Source: Bordetella parapertussis (GTDB taxonomy: Bacteria > Pseudomonadota > Gammaproteobacteria > Burkholderiales > Burkholderiaceae_C). From it: a DNA stretch of 31,920 bases. Where the stretch lies: contig CAMDCZ010000025.1 in the NCBI GenBank assembly GCA_945890735.1, forward strand, positions 1-31,920, in the 5' to 3' direction. The notes beneath the pieces are model-generated. The model was not told where the DNA came from and searched no databases. It saw nothing but the letters and a program-made list of their open reading frames with translations. This document shows positions 8,082 to 16,335 of this stretch, in pieces. The translations under genes and the position numbers were made by a program. Position 1 is the first letter of the stretch. Every line of letters starts with the position of its first letter.

Positions 8082-8959
8082 AACCCGTCAATCAAAAAGC
8101 CTGGTTGCTGATCTTGCCGGTGCTGGTGTGCGTGGCGTTTTCGGCCATCTTGCCGCTCATGACCGTGGTCAATTACTCGGTGCAAGACATCATCTCGCCC
8201 GAACGCCGCGTGTTTGTGGGCACCGAATGGTTTGCGGCGGTGATGCGCGACCAAGATCTGCACGAAGCGCTGTGGCGGCAAATCCTGTTTTCCTTGGCCG
8301 TTTTGTTGGTGCAAATTCCTTTGGGCATTGCCTTGGCGCTGTCCATGCCCGCCAAAGGCTGGCAAGCCTCGGTCACCTTGGTGCTGATCGCTTTGTCCTT
8401 GCTGATTCCTTGGAACGTCGTGGGCACGATTTGGCAAATATATGGCCGTGCAGACATTGGCCTGCTGGGGGCGACACTGCAAGCCTTGGGGGTGGACTAC
8501 AACTACACCGGCAACGCGCTCGACGCTTGGCTGACCGTGTTGGTGATGGACATTTGGCACTGGACGCCCTTGGTGGCACTGCTGTGTTTCGCAGGCTTGC
8601 GCAGCATCCCTGACGCGTATTACCAGGCCGCCCAAGTCGATGGCGCGTCCAAGTTCGCGGTGTTTCGCTACATCCAACTGCCCAAGTTGCGCGGCGTGTT
8701 GATGATCGCGGTGCTGCTGCGATTCATGGACAGCTTCATGATTTACACCGAGCCGTTTGTGCTGACTGGCGGTGGCCCTGGCAACGCCACCACCTTCTTG
8801 AGCCAGTACCTGACGCAAAAAGCCGTCGGCCAGTTTGACTTGGGGCCCGCGGCGGCCTTCTCGCTGATTTATTTCCTGATCATTTTGTTGCTGTGCTTCA
8901 TCCTCTACAACTGGATGCAAAGCGTGGGCACCCAAGCCAAGGAGAGCGAGCATGGATGA
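8078..8959 (+). CDS. glpP: Glycerol ABC transporter permease GlpP
   Basis: A 293-residue inner-membrane permease of the binding-protein-dependent transport family (MalF-like). About six hydrophobic spans are visible, the first at AWLLILPVLVCVAFSAILPL. The cytoplasmic EAA loop appears as YYQAAQVDGASKFAVFRYIQ (near residues 183-202) and contacts the ATPases. The real start is the ATG at 8078-8080, which overlaps the glpT stop and has GAGGAG upstream; the frame is open further 5' but that extension is the shadow of glpT. The end overlaps glpQ by 8 bases. With GlpQ it forms the transmembrane channel. Confidence 0.93.
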   Translation: MKPVNQKAWLLILPVLVCVAFSAILPLMTVVNYSVQDIISPERRVFVGTEWFAAVMRDQDLHEALWRQILFSLAVLLVQIPLGIALALSMPAKGWQASVTLVLIALSLLIPWNVVGTIWQIYGRADIGLLGATLQALGVDYNYTGNALDAWLTVLVMDIWHWTPLVALLCFAGLRSIPDAYYQAAQVDGASKFAVFRYIQLPKLRGVLMIAVLLRFMDSFMIYTEPFVLTGGGPGNATTFLSQYLTQKAVGQFDLGPAAAFSLIYFLIILLLCFILYNWMQSVGTQAKESEHG

Positions 8960-9764
8960 TCGCCGCTTCAAAAAGCGCAACCTGTTCTTACTGCTCTATA
9001 TCGTGTTTGCCTTGTTGCCCATCTACTGGATGCTCAACATGAGCTTTCGCACCAACCAAGAAATTTTGTCCAGCTTCAGCCTGTTCCCGGCCAACCCCAC
9101 CTGGGACAACTACGCCACCATCTTCACCGACGTGTCTTGGTACTCGGGCTACATCAACAGCTTGATCTATGTGGCCATCAACACCGTGATCTCGGTCACG
9201 GTGGCCTTGCCTGCGGCCTATGCGTTTTCCCGCTACAGCTTTTTAGGCGACAAGCACGTGTTTTTCTGGTTGCTGACCAACCGCATGACCCCACCAGCCG
9301 TCTTTTTGTTGCCATTCTTTCAGCTCTACACCACGGTCGGTTTGATGGACACCCACATCGCTGTCGCCATGGCGCATTTGTTGTTCAACGTGCCTTTGGC
9401 CGTGTGGATTTTGGAAGGGTTCATGAGCGGCATTCCGCGTGAAATCGACGAAACCGCTTACATCGATGGCTACAGCTTTCCCGCGTTTTTCGTCAAGGTG
9501 TTTTTGCCGCTGATCAAGGCGGGTGTCGGGGTGACGGCTTTTTTCTGTTTCATGTTCAGTTGGGTCGAGTTGTTGCTGGCGCGTACGCTGACCAGCGTGA
9601 ACGCCAAGCCGATCGTGGCCACCATGACCCGCACCGTGAGCGCGTCTGGCATGGATTGGGCCACCTTGGCGGCGGCCGGTGTGCTCACCATCGTGCCCGG
9701 CGCGATTGTGATTTGGTTTGTGCGGCACTACATCGCCAAAGGCTTTGCCATGGGGCGGGTATGA
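8952..9764 (+). CDS. glpQ: Glycerol ABC transporter permease GlpQ
   Basis: A 270-residue permease of the MalG type, partner of GlpP. Hydrophobic spans run along its length, starting with LFLLLYIVFALLPIYWML. The EAA loop is PREIDETAYIDGYSFPAFFV (near residues 163-182) and ends with KVFLPLI. Its first codons overlap glpP by 8 bases, with GGAGAG just upstream of the ATG (8952), so translation is probably coupled. The symbol follows the rhizobial glycerol system and is unrelated to the glycerophosphodiester phosphodiesterase also called GlpQ. Confidence 0.93.
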   Translation: MDDRRFKKRNLFLLLYIVFALLPIYWMLNMSFRTNQEILSSFSLFPANPTWDNYATIFTDVSWYSGYINSLIYVAINTVISVTVALPAAYAFSRYSFLGDKHVFFWLLTNRMTPPAVFLLPFFQLYTTVGLMDTHIAVAMAHLLFNVPLAVWILEGFMSGIPREIDETAYIDGYSFPAFFVKVFLPLIKAGVGVTAFFCFMFSWVELLLARTLTSVNAKPIVATMTRTVSASGMDWATLAAAGVLTIVPGAIVIWFVRHYIAKGFAMGRV

Positions 9765-9785
9765 CGCCATACAGGAGCTTTGCAA

Positions 9786-10094
9786 ATGCTTGAGTGGATG
9801 GCATGGACCACCCCGGTGGCGATTTTTTTCACCTGCATCGTGCTGATGTTGATTGGCATGACGGTGTGGGAGCGGCGCGAGCCCACGGTGGCGCGCAAAG
9901 GCTTTTTGCCGCTGGTGACCACCCGGGGTGACCGTTTGTTCATTGGCCTGTTGGGTTGTGCTTACCTGCACCTGATGTTCGTTGGCTTGGCTGGGCAATG
10001 GATGATTTGGTTCGGATTGAGCGAAGAGCCCTCGATTTGGTGGGCCACGTTGGCGAGTGCGGTTTGGTTGGTCTTTGTGATGCGCAAAGGCTAG
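9786..10094 (+). CDS. glpU: Small integral membrane protein of the glycerol transporter operon (DUF2160, GlpU-like)
   Basis: A 102-residue membrane protein with three predicted spans (WTTPVAIFFTCIVLMLIGMTVW, FIGLLGCAYLHLMFVGLAG and WWATLASAVWLVFVM, quoted in part) and a basic cytoplasmic stretch (ERREPTVARKG). It resembles the DUF2160 family, which is found between the permease and binding-protein genes in glpSTPQUV-type operons. No biochemical role is established to my knowledge; a role in assembly or regulation of the permease is only a guess. I chose the ATG at 9786 because AGGAG (9772-9776) lies 9 bases upstream; a TTG two codons earlier is too close to that site. Confidence 0.85.
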   Translation: MLEWMAWTTPVAIFFTCIVLMLIGMTVWERREPTVARKGFLPLVTTRGDRLFIGLLGCAYLHLMFVGLAGQWMIWFGLSEEPSIWWATLASAVWLVFVMRKG

Positions 10095-10176
10095 CCCGAC
10101 CAAACCATGACACGGTCTGCAACTTCCCCAAGACACGTGTTTTCTCAAAGCAGGGGGAAACTTTTAGGAGACTGGC

Positions 10177-11910
10177 ATGAAATTGAAATACCGTGCGATC
10201 GCTTTCGCCGCTTGCGCGCTCGTGCTTGGGCACAGCGCCTGGGCTGGCGAGGCAGAGGCAAAGAAGTGGGTTGACAGCGAGTTCCAGCCATCCACCTTGT
10301 CCAAAGACAAGCAGATGGCGGAAATGAAGTGGTTCATCGAAGCCGCAAAAAAACTGCAGGCCAAGGGTGTGAAAGAAATCTCTGTGGTGTCCGAAACCAT
10401 CACCACCCACGAGTACGAGTCCAAAACCCTGGCCAAGGCCTTCACCGAAATCACCGGCATCAAGGTCAAGCATGACCTGATCCAAGAAGGTGACGTGGTT
10501 GAAAAACTGCAAACCTCCATGCAGTCTGGTAAGTCGATTTACGACGGCTGGATTTCCGACTCCGACCTGATCGGTACCCATTACCGCTACGGCAAGATCA
10601 TGAATTTGACCGACTACATGTCTGGCGCCGGCAAAGAGTGGACCAACCCTGGCCTCGACTTGAAAGACTTCATTGGCACCAGTTTCACCACCGGGCCTGA
10701 CAAGAAACTCTACCAATTGCCCGACCAACAGTTTGCCAACCTGTACTGGTTCCGTGCTGACTTGTTCGAGCGCAAAGAAATCAAAGACAAATTCAAGGCC
10801 AAGTACGGCTACGACCTGGGTGTGCCACTCAATTGGAGCGCCTATGAAGACATCGCCGAGTTCTTCACCAATGATGTGAAAACCATCGACGGTAAGCCCA
10901 TCTATGGCCACATGGACTACGGCAAGAAAGATCCGTCCTTGGGCTGGCGTTTCACCGACGCATGGCTGTCCATGGCTGGTACCGCTGACATTGGTATCCC
11001 CAACGGTCGACCTGTTGACGAGTGGGGCATCCGCGCATCTGCCGATGGCTGTAACCCGCAAGGCGCCTCAGTGGCCCGAGGCGGTGCAACCAACTCTCCT
11101 GCGGCTGTCTATGCGCTGACCAAGTACGTGGACTGGATGAAGAAATACTCACCCAAAGAAGCCATTGGCATGACCTTCGGTGAAGCCGGTCCGGTGCCTG
11201 CGCAAGGCCAGATTGCCCAGCAAATTTTCTGGTACACCGCTTTCACGGCCGACATGACCAAGCCAGGCTTGCCAGTGGTGAACGCCGACGGCACACCCAA
11301 GTGGCGCATGGCCCCTGGCCCCAATGGCCCTTACTGGAAACAAGGCATGCAAAACGGTTACCAAGACGTGGGTTCATGGACTTTCTTCAAAGACCATGAC
11401 GCCAACAAAACCGCTGCAGCCTGGTTGTATGCGCAGTTTGTGACGGCCAAAACCACCTCACTGAAAAAGACCATCGTGGGTTTGACACCGATCCGCGAAT
11501 CCGACATCCGTTCAGACGCCATGACCAAAATGGCGCCCAAACTCGGTGGCTTGGTCGAGTTCTACCGCAGCCCTGCGCGTGTGGCTTGGACCCCCACGGG
11601 CACCAACGTGCCTGACTACCCCAAGCTGGCACAGTTGTGGTGGAAAAACGTGGCGGTGGCTGTGACCGGTGAGAAAACACCCCAGCAAGCCATGGACAAC
11701 CTCGCCAATGAGATGGACGACGTGATGGCCCGTTTGGAGCGTGCAGGCATGGCCCGCTGCGCTCCCAAACTCAACCCCAAGGGCGACCCAGCGAAATACC
11801 TGAGCGACAAAGCTGCACCTTGGGCCAAGCTGACCAATGAGAAGCCAAAAGGCGAAACCATCGCTTACGAAAAGCTGCTCAACGCTTGGAAGGAAGGTCG
11901 CGTTCGCTAA
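10177..11910 (+). CDS. glpV: Periplasmic glycerol-binding protein GlpV
   Basis: A 577-residue extracytoplasmic solute-binding protein, large for the family as is usual for this subgroup. The N-terminus is a signal peptide: basic MKLKYR, hydrophobic core AIAFAACALVLG, and AWA before a likely cleavage after residue 23. No lipobox cysteine is present, so it should be free in the periplasm. The mature part is rich in Trp and Tyr in the ligand-binding lobes (for example LYQLPDQQFANLYWF, WSAYEDIAEFF). It has a strong ribosome site (AGGAG at 10166-10170, 6 bases before ATG). It delivers glycerol to GlpPQ. A substrate other than glycerol is possible in principle, but flanking glpK, glpR and glpD make glycerol most likely. 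Confidence 0.92.
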   Translation: MKLKYRAIAFAACALVLGHSAWAGEAEAKKWVDSEFQPSTLSKDKQMAEMKWFIEAAKKLQAKGVKEISVVSETITTHEYESKTLAKAFTEITGIKVKHDLIQEGDVVEKLQTSMQSGKSIYDGWISDSDLIGTHYRYGKIMNLTDYMSGAGKEWTNPGLDLKDFIGTSFTTGPDKKLYQLPDQQFANLYWFRADLFERKEIKDKFKAKYGYDLGVPLNWSAYEDIAEFFTNDVKTIDGKPIYGHMDYGKKDPSLGWRFTDAWLSMAGTADIGIPNGRPVDEWGIRASADGCNPQGASVARGGATNSPAAVYALTKYVDWMKKYSPKEAIGMTFGEAGPVPAQGQIAQQIFWYTAFTADMTKPGLPVVNADGTPKWRMAPGPNGPYWKQGMQNGYQDVGSWTFFKDHDANKTAAAWLYAQFVTAKTTSLKKTIVGLTPIRESDIRSDAMTKMAPKLGGLVEFYRSPARVAWTPTGTNVPDYPKLAQLWWKNVAVAVTGEKTPQQAMDNLANEMDDVMARLERAGMARCAPKLNPKGDPAKYLSDKAAPWAKLTNEKPKGETIAYEKLLNAWKEGRVR

Positions 11911-11918
11911 AGCCGGAC

Positions 11919-11946
11919 CGGGCGCGTCGCCTGCTTGGCGCGCCCG
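11919..11946 (+). other. GC-rich stem-loop between glpV and glpD
   Basis: A perfect 8-bp inverted repeat (CGGGCGCG at 11919-11926 and CGCGCCCG at 11939-11946) with a 12-base loop, starting 8 bases after the glpV stop. There is no T tract after it, so it is not a standard intrinsic terminator. I infer an mRNA-processing or 3'-end-protecting structure that could let the binding-protein message outlast that of glpD. Confidence 0.5.
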
Positions 11947-12000
11947 CTGTCTTGGGGCCTGTGGCTGTGTGGTCGCAGGCCCGTCTTTGGTCAGTCAACC

Positions 12001-13572
12001 ATGACCCGCTCTGAACTTCTCCAACAGTTGGCCCGACCGCATACCTACGACATCGCGGTGATCGGTGGTGGTGCCACTGGCTTGGGCGTGGCCCTGGAGG
12101 CCAGCAAGCGTGGCTACTCGGTGGTGTTGCTCGAGTCGCACGACTTCGCCAAAGGCACTTCCTCACGCTCGACCAAACTGGTCCATGGCGGTGTTCGCTA
12201 TTTGGCCCAAGGCAATGTCAGCCTGGTGCGCGAAGCCTTGCACGAGCGCTCGGTGTTGTTGCACGACGCGCCGCATTTGGCTCAACCCATTCCGTTTGTG
12301 ATGCCCTCCTACCGCTGGTGGGAAACCGGCTTTTATGGCATCGGTTTGAAACTCTACGATTTTTTGGCGGGCGCTGATGGCTTGGGCCGCACCGAATTTT
12401 TAAGCGCCGCCAGTGTGAAAGCGCGCATGCCGGGCCTCAAGCTCCAAGGCTTGCAAGGTGGCGTGCAGTATTGGGACGGTCAGTTTGATGACGCCCGATA
12501 TGCCATCAACCTCGCGCGCAGCGCGGCCAAAGCCGGCGCATTGCTGCTCAATTACTGTCCCGTGACCGAACTGCACCACCACGATGGCTTGGTCAAAGGC
12601 CTGAGCTGCCAAGACCAAGAATCCGGGCAAGGCTTTGACATCCAAGCGGCATGCGTGGTCAACGCCACCGGTGTGTGGGTGGACCAGCTGCGCCAGTTAG
12701 ACGCGCAGCCTGCGGGCACCACGGTCAAACCGATGCTCGCGCCCAGCCAAGGCGTGCACCTGGTGGTTGATCGCTCGTTTTTGCCCGGTGATCACGCGCT
12801 GTTGGTACCCAAAACCACCGATGGCAGGGTCTTGTTTGCTGTGCCATGGCTGGGCAAACTCATTTTGGGGACGACCGACACGCCCCGTGAAGACATGCCG
12901 CGCGAGCCCTTGCCCTTTCAAGAAGAGGTGAATTTCATCTTGCGTGAGTCGGCCCGTTACCTGTTGAGGACGCCGCAGCGCTCGGATGTTCGCAGCGTGT
13001 GGGTGGGTTTGCGCCCCTTGGTCAAACCGCACCAAGAAGAGGGTGTCAGCACCAAAGGGCTGAGCCGTGAACATTCGGTCAGTGTCAGCCGCAGTGGCCT
13101 GGTCACCGTGACCGGCGGCAAATGGACCACCTACCGCGCCATGGCTGAGGATGTGTTGTCCCAATGCCTCACCAGCCAGCTGATTCCGCCAGGCCGCCTG
13201 CCTATCGCCCTGCCCAGCCACCTCATCGGTGCTGGCTTGGCGATCAACCCCCACCCGGTCAGCTTGATGGCCCCCCAAGGCCCACATTTGTATGGTGACG
13301 AGCAAAGTTTGTTGGCGCAGTTGCCAGGCGCCGATGTCTGGCTGTTGCCCGGCTTGAGCGAGGCCATGGTGCGGTTTGCCGCGCGCTACGAATACGCCCG
13401 CTGCGTCGAAGACGTGCTGGCGAGGCGTTCGCGGCTGTTGTTTTTGGATGCCCAGGCGTCGGTGACCGTGGCCGAGCAGGTGGCGGCCATCTTGCAAGCT
13501 GAAGGCTGCACAAAAATAAAACTTTCAGATTATTTGTTGCTCGCCAAACAATACACCTTGACCGCTGTTTAG
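12001..13572 (+). CDS. glpD: Aerobic glycerol-3-phosphate dehydrogenase GlpD
   Basis: A 523-residue FAD-dependent, membrane-associated dehydrogenase that oxidises sn-glycerol 3-phosphate to dihydroxyacetone phosphate and passes electrons to ubiquinone. The FAD-binding Rossmann motif is IGGGATGLGVALEA (residues 21-34), followed by SSRSTKLVHGGVRYL (about 54-68), typical of the family. Later TVTGGKWTTYRAMAED marks the second flavin-contacting region. The ATG at 12001 puts the Rossmann strand 17 residues in, as in homologues; the frame stays open 66 bases upstream but codes for unrelated residues. The site upstream is weak. It is the last gene of the glycerol module, 90 bases after glpV, and no terminator separates it from the rplN leader. 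Confidence 0.96.
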   Translation: MTRSELLQQLARPHTYDIAVIGGGATGLGVALEASKRGYSVVLLESHDFAKGTSSRSTKLVHGGVRYLAQGNVSLVREALHERSVLLHDAPHLAQPIPFVMPSYRWWETGFYGIGLKLYDFLAGADGLGRTEFLSAASVKARMPGLKLQGLQGGVQYWDGQFDDARYAINLARSAAKAGALLLNYCPVTELHHHDGLVKGLSCQDQESGQGFDIQAACVVNATGVWVDQLRQLDAQPAGTTVKPMLAPSQGVHLVVDRSFLPGDHALLVPKTTDGRVLFAVPWLGKLILGTTDTPREDMPREPLPFQEEVNFILRESARYLLRTPQRSDVRSVWVGLRPLVKPHQEEGVSTKGLSREHSVSVSRSGLVTVTGGKWTTYRAMAEDVLSQCLTSQLIPPGRLPIALPSHLIGAGLAINPHPVSLMAPQGPHLYGDEQSLLAQLPGADVWLLPGLSEAMVRFAARYEYARCVEDVLARRSRLLFLDAQASVTVAEQVAAILQAEGCTKIKLSDYLLLAKQYTLTAV

Positions 13573-13805
13573 CCCTCGGCTGCCGGGCTTCAGGCCGCAT
13601 GGATAGGCAAACGGTATGAAATAAATTTCGCGCGGCCCAGAAACTGTGGCACAATAGCTGGCTCTGCTTTTCAAACAGCAGGGGAAACAACGCCCAAACA
13701 GACGCGCTGCAAAATGGTTTGCAGCACGGATGACGGGCCCAAGACTGATCGAGTTTTTGAAGCCCATTGGGGGTTTTGAGGCGCGGTACAAGTTGGGAAA
13801 CAGAA
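13573..13805 (+). promoter_or_regulatory. Promoter and leader of the spc operon
   Basis: This 233-base region is the longest non-coding stretch. A possible promoter is TTTCGC (13626-13631), an 18-base spacer and CACAAT (13650-13655) within GGCACAATAG. That would give a leader of roughly 145 bases before rplN. The leader holds a perfect 8-bp hairpin with a 4-base loop: GCTGCAAA (13706-13713), ATGG, TTTGCAGC (13718-13725). No T tract follows the hairpin. A 5-bp AGCCC/GGGCT repeat at the glpD stop (13571-13589) is too weak for a terminator. The promoter call is by eye and only moderately supported. Confidence 0.4.
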
Positions 13806-14174
13806 ATGATCCAGACAGAATCCAGATTAGAGGTCGCCGACAACACCGGTGCGAAGTCCGTTTTGTGCATCAAGGTGCTCGGCGGTTCCAAGCGTCGTTA
13901 CGCCAGTGTGGGCGACATCATCAAAGTGAGCATCAAAGAAGCTGCGCCCCGTGGTCGCGTCAAAAAAGGCGAGATCTACAGCGCAGTGGTCGTGCGTACC
14001 GCCAAGGGCATTCGCCGCGGCGACGGCTCGCTGGTGAAATTCGACAGCAACGCTGCCGTCTTGCTCAACGCCAAATTGGAGCCCATCGGCACCCGCATCT
14101 TTGGCCCGGTCACGCGCGAGCTGCGCACCGAGCGCTTCATGAAGATCGTGTCTTTGGCGCCCGAAGTACTCTGA
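13806..14174 (+). CDS. rplN: 50S ribosomal protein L14
   Basis: A 122-residue L14, the usual length. The family start MIQTESRLEVADNTGAK and the end IVSLAPEVL are typical. L14 sits at the subunit interface and contacts 23S rRNA helix 95 and 16S helix 14. I chose the ATG at 13806; an in-frame upstream extension of 13 residues is not homologous. It opens the spc operon here, immediately preceded by a non-coding leader rather than by rpsQ, and rplX follows after 10 bases. Confidence 0.97.
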   Translation: MIQTESRLEVADNTGAKSVLCIKVLGGSKRRYASVGDIIKVSIKEAAPRGRVKKGEIYSAVVVRTAKGIRRGDGSLVKFDSNAAVLLNAKLEPIGTRIFGPVTRELRTERFMKIVSLAPEVL

Positions 14175-14184
14175 GGACCAGACC

Positions 14185-14505
14185 ATGAACAAAATCCGCA
14201 AAGGCGACGAAGTCATCGTCATCGCAGGCCGCGACAAAGGCAAGCGAGGCAAAGTGAGCTTGCGTCAAGACGACTCGCATCTCCTTGTCGACGGCATCAA
14301 TTTGGTGAAAAAACACACCAAGCCCAATCCCATGGCTGGCACCAATGGTGGCATCGTCGAAAAAACCATGCCCATTCACCAGTCCAATGTGGCTATTTAC
14401 AACGCCACCACCGGCAAAGCCGATCGCGTGGGCATCAAGATCAATACCGATGGTTCGAAGGTTCGCGTCTTCAAATCCAGCGGCGAAGTCATCAAGGCGG
14501 CATGA
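14185..14505 (+). CDS. rplX: 50S ribosomal protein L24
   Basis: A 106-residue L24 with the N-terminal KOW motif (IRKGDEVIVIAGRDKGKRGK, residues 3-22). L24 is an assembly-initiator protein that binds the 5' domain of 23S rRNA. A GAGGA site lies upstream of the ATG. Its stop is 2 bases before the rplE start, so the two are probably translationally coupled. Confidence 0.97.
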   Translation: MNKIRKGDEVIVIAGRDKGKRGKVSLRQDDSHLLVDGINLVKKHTKPNPMAGTNGGIVEKTMPIHQSNVAIYNATTGKADRVGIKINTDGSKVRVFKSSGEVIKAA

Positions 14506-14507
14506 AC

Positions 14508-15047
14508 ATGGCACGACTCCAACAACACTATCGTGAAAAAGTGGTCCCTGAGTTGACCACCAAGTTCGGTTACAAATCCCCCATGGAAGTGCCGCGTCTG
14601 ACCAAGATCACCCTCAACATGGGTGTGAGTGAAGCCGTTGCCGACAAGAAGGTCATGGACCACGCGGTGGGCGACCTGACCAAAATCGCAGGCCAAAAAC
14701 CTGTCGTGACCAAGGCCCGCAAGGCGATCGCTGGTTTCAAAATCCGCGAACAGCAACCCATCGGTTGCATGGTCACGTTGCGCGGTGTGCGCATGTATGA
14801 ATTCCTCGACCGTTTCGTCACCGTGGCCCTGCCCCGTGTGCGTGACTTCCGTGGTATTTCTGGTCGCGCTTTTGATGGCCGCGGCAACTACAACATCGGC
14901 GTGAAAGAGCAAATCATCTTTCCAGAGATCGAGTACGACAAGGTTGATGCCCTGCGCGGTCTCAACATCAGCATCACCACCACGGCCAAGACCGACGATG
15001 AGTGCAAAGCACTGCTCGCCGCCTTCCGTTTCCCGTTCAAGAACTGA
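14508..15047 (+). CDS. rplE: 50S ribosomal protein L5
   Basis: A 179-residue L5, which binds 5S rRNA in the central protuberance. It begins MARLQQHYREKVVPEL and contains KITLNMGVSEA and the basic GRGNYNIGVKEQIIFPEI region typical of L5. Two ATGs are close together (14502 and 14508). The second is preferred because AAGGCGG (14494-14500) lies 7 bases before it and the protein then has the standard length. In E. coli the L5 start is where S8 represses the spc operon; an equivalent RNA fold was not identified here. Confidence 0.97.
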   Translation: MARLQQHYREKVVPELTTKFGYKSPMEVPRLTKITLNMGVSEAVADKKVMDHAVGDLTKIAGQKPVVTKARKAIAGFKIREQQPIGCMVTLRGVRMYEFLDRFVTVALPRVRDFRGISGRAFDGRGNYNIGVKEQIIFPEIEYDKVDALRGLNISITTTAKTDDECKALLAAFRFPFKN

Positions 15048-15055
15048 GGTGCCCT

Positions 15056-15361
15056 GTGGCTAAAGTAGCTTTGATCGAGCGCGAGCTCAAGCGAGACAAA
15101 CTGGTCGCCAAGTACGCGAAAAAACACGCGGAACTCAAGGCGATTGCCAACGATTTCAAGCGCAGCGATGAAGACCGCGCTGCCGCCCGTTTGGGTTTGC
15201 AAAAGTTGCCCCGCAACGCCAACCCCACACGTCAACGCAATCGTTGCGAAATCACCGGTCGCCCCCGTGGCACCTTCCGTCAATTTGGTTTGGGTCGCGC
15301 CAAGATCCGTGAATTAGCCTTTGCAGGCAACATTCCCGGCATCACCAAGGCCAGCTGGTAA
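15056..15361 (+). CDS. rpsN: 30S ribosomal protein S14 (zinc-free long form)
   Basis: A 101-residue S14 of the long type: it has the NRCEITGRPRGTFRQFGLGR region but no paired CXXC motifs, so it should not bind zinc. It starts with GTG at 15056, with GAGG (15046-15049) just upstream; no in-frame ATG gives an S14-like N-terminus. The ending FAGNIPGITKASW is canonical. S14 contacts the 3' major domain of 16S rRNA in the head of the small subunit. Confidence 0.96.
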   Translation: MAKVALIERELKRDKLVAKYAKKHAELKAIANDFKRSDEDRAAARLGLQKLPRNANPTRQRNRCEITGRPRGTFRQFGLGRAKIRELAFAGNIPGITKASW

Positions 15362-15381
15362 ACAGGCAGGAGAAATTCAAT

Positions 15382-15777
15382 ATGAGCATGAGTGATCCCA
15401 TTGCCGACCTGCTGACGCGAATTCGCAATGCGCAGATGGTGGCCAAGCCGACCGTGTCGGTCCCCGCATCCAAGGTCAAGATGGCCATTGTTCAGGTGTT
15501 GAAAGAGGAGGGCTATATCGATGGCTTCCGCGTCAAAACCGAAGATGGCAAATCGGAGTTGGAAATCGCCTTGAAATACTACGCAGGCCGCCCTGTGATT
15601 GAGCGCATCGAGCGTGTCTCTCGCCCTGGCTTGCGTGTCTACAAAGGCCACGACGCCATTCCTCAAGTCATGAACGGCTTGGGTGTCGCCATCGTCACCA
15701 CCCCCAAAGGTGTGATGACCGACCGCAAAGCTCGCGCCACTGGCGTGGGCGGCGAAGTTCTTTGCTACGTGGCTTAA
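15382..15777 (+). CDS. rpsH: 30S ribosomal protein S8
   Basis: A 131-residue S8, a primary 16S rRNA-binding protein of the central domain. The start MSMSDPIADLLTRIRNAQ and the end VGGEVLCYVA are diagnostic. An AGGAG site lies ahead of the ATG. In enterobacteria S8 is also the translational repressor of the spc operon; whether it does so here cannot be read from the sequence. Confidence 0.97.
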   Translation: MSMSDPIADLLTRIRNAQMVAKPTVSVPASKVKMAIVQVLKEEGYIDGFRVKTEDGKSELEIALKYYAGRPVIERIERVSRPGLRVYKGHDAIPQVMNGLGVAIVTTPKGVMTDRKARATGVGGEVLCYVA

Positions 15778-15790
15778 GGGAGAAACGAAC

Positions 15791-16324
15791 ATGTCCCGAG
15801 TTGCCAAAATGCCCGTCACCGTCCCCGCAGGTGTGGACGTGACCATGAACGAACAACACATCAGCGTCAAAGGCGCTGGCGGTCAGTTGTCGATTGCCAA
15901 CAATGCTTTGGTCAAAGTGCTTCGTCAAGGCGATGTGCTGACTTTCGAGGCGGCCAACGAATCCCGTGAAGCCAATGCCATGAGCGGCACGCTGCGCCAA
16001 TTGGTCAACAACATGGTGGTTGGTGTGACCAAAGGCTTTGAGAAAAAGCTCAATCTGGTTGGCGTGGGCTACAAAGCCGCCGCCCAAGGTGCCAAGCTCA
16101 ACCTGGCTGTGGGTTACTCACACCCAGTCAACTTTGACATGCCTGCTGGCATCAAAGTCGAAACACCAGCCCCCACCGAGATCATCATCAAAGGTGCTGA
16201 CCGCCAACGAGTCGGTCAGATCGCTGCTGAAATTCGCGCTGTTCGTCCACCCGAGCCTTACAAAGGCAAGGGCATCCGATATTCGGACGAAAAGATCACG
16301 ATCAAAGAGACCAAGAAGAAATAA
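15791..16324 (+). CDS. rplF: 50S ribosomal protein L6
   Basis: A 177-residue L6 made of two repeated RNA-binding domains, the second ending in PEPYKGKGIRYSDE (near 153-166), which is the L6 signature. It begins MSRVAKMPVTVPAGVDV. L6 lies near the sarcin-ricin loop and the factor-binding site. It is 13 bases after rpsH with GGGAGAA upstream. Confidence 0.97.
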   Translation: MSRVAKMPVTVPAGVDVTMNEQHISVKGAGGQLSIANNALVKVLRQGDVLTFEAANESREANAMSGTLRQLVNNMVVGVTKGFEKKLNLVGVGYKAAAQGAKLNLAVGYSHPVNFDMPAGIKVETPAPTEIIIKGADRQRVGQIAAEIRAVRPPEPYKGKGIRYSDEKITIKETKKK

Positions 16325-16335
16325 GGAGCTGCAAC

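Noticed and set aside
13571..13589. AGCCC/GGGCT repeat at the glpD stop as a terminator
   Set aside because: Five base pairs, a long loop and no T tract do not make a credible intrinsic terminator.
13730..14188. A 152-codon frame starting in the rplN leader
   Set aside because: Most of it overlaps rplN in another frame, and the product is Arg/His-rich without family resemblance. A short leader peptide cannot be fully excluded, but nothing supports it.
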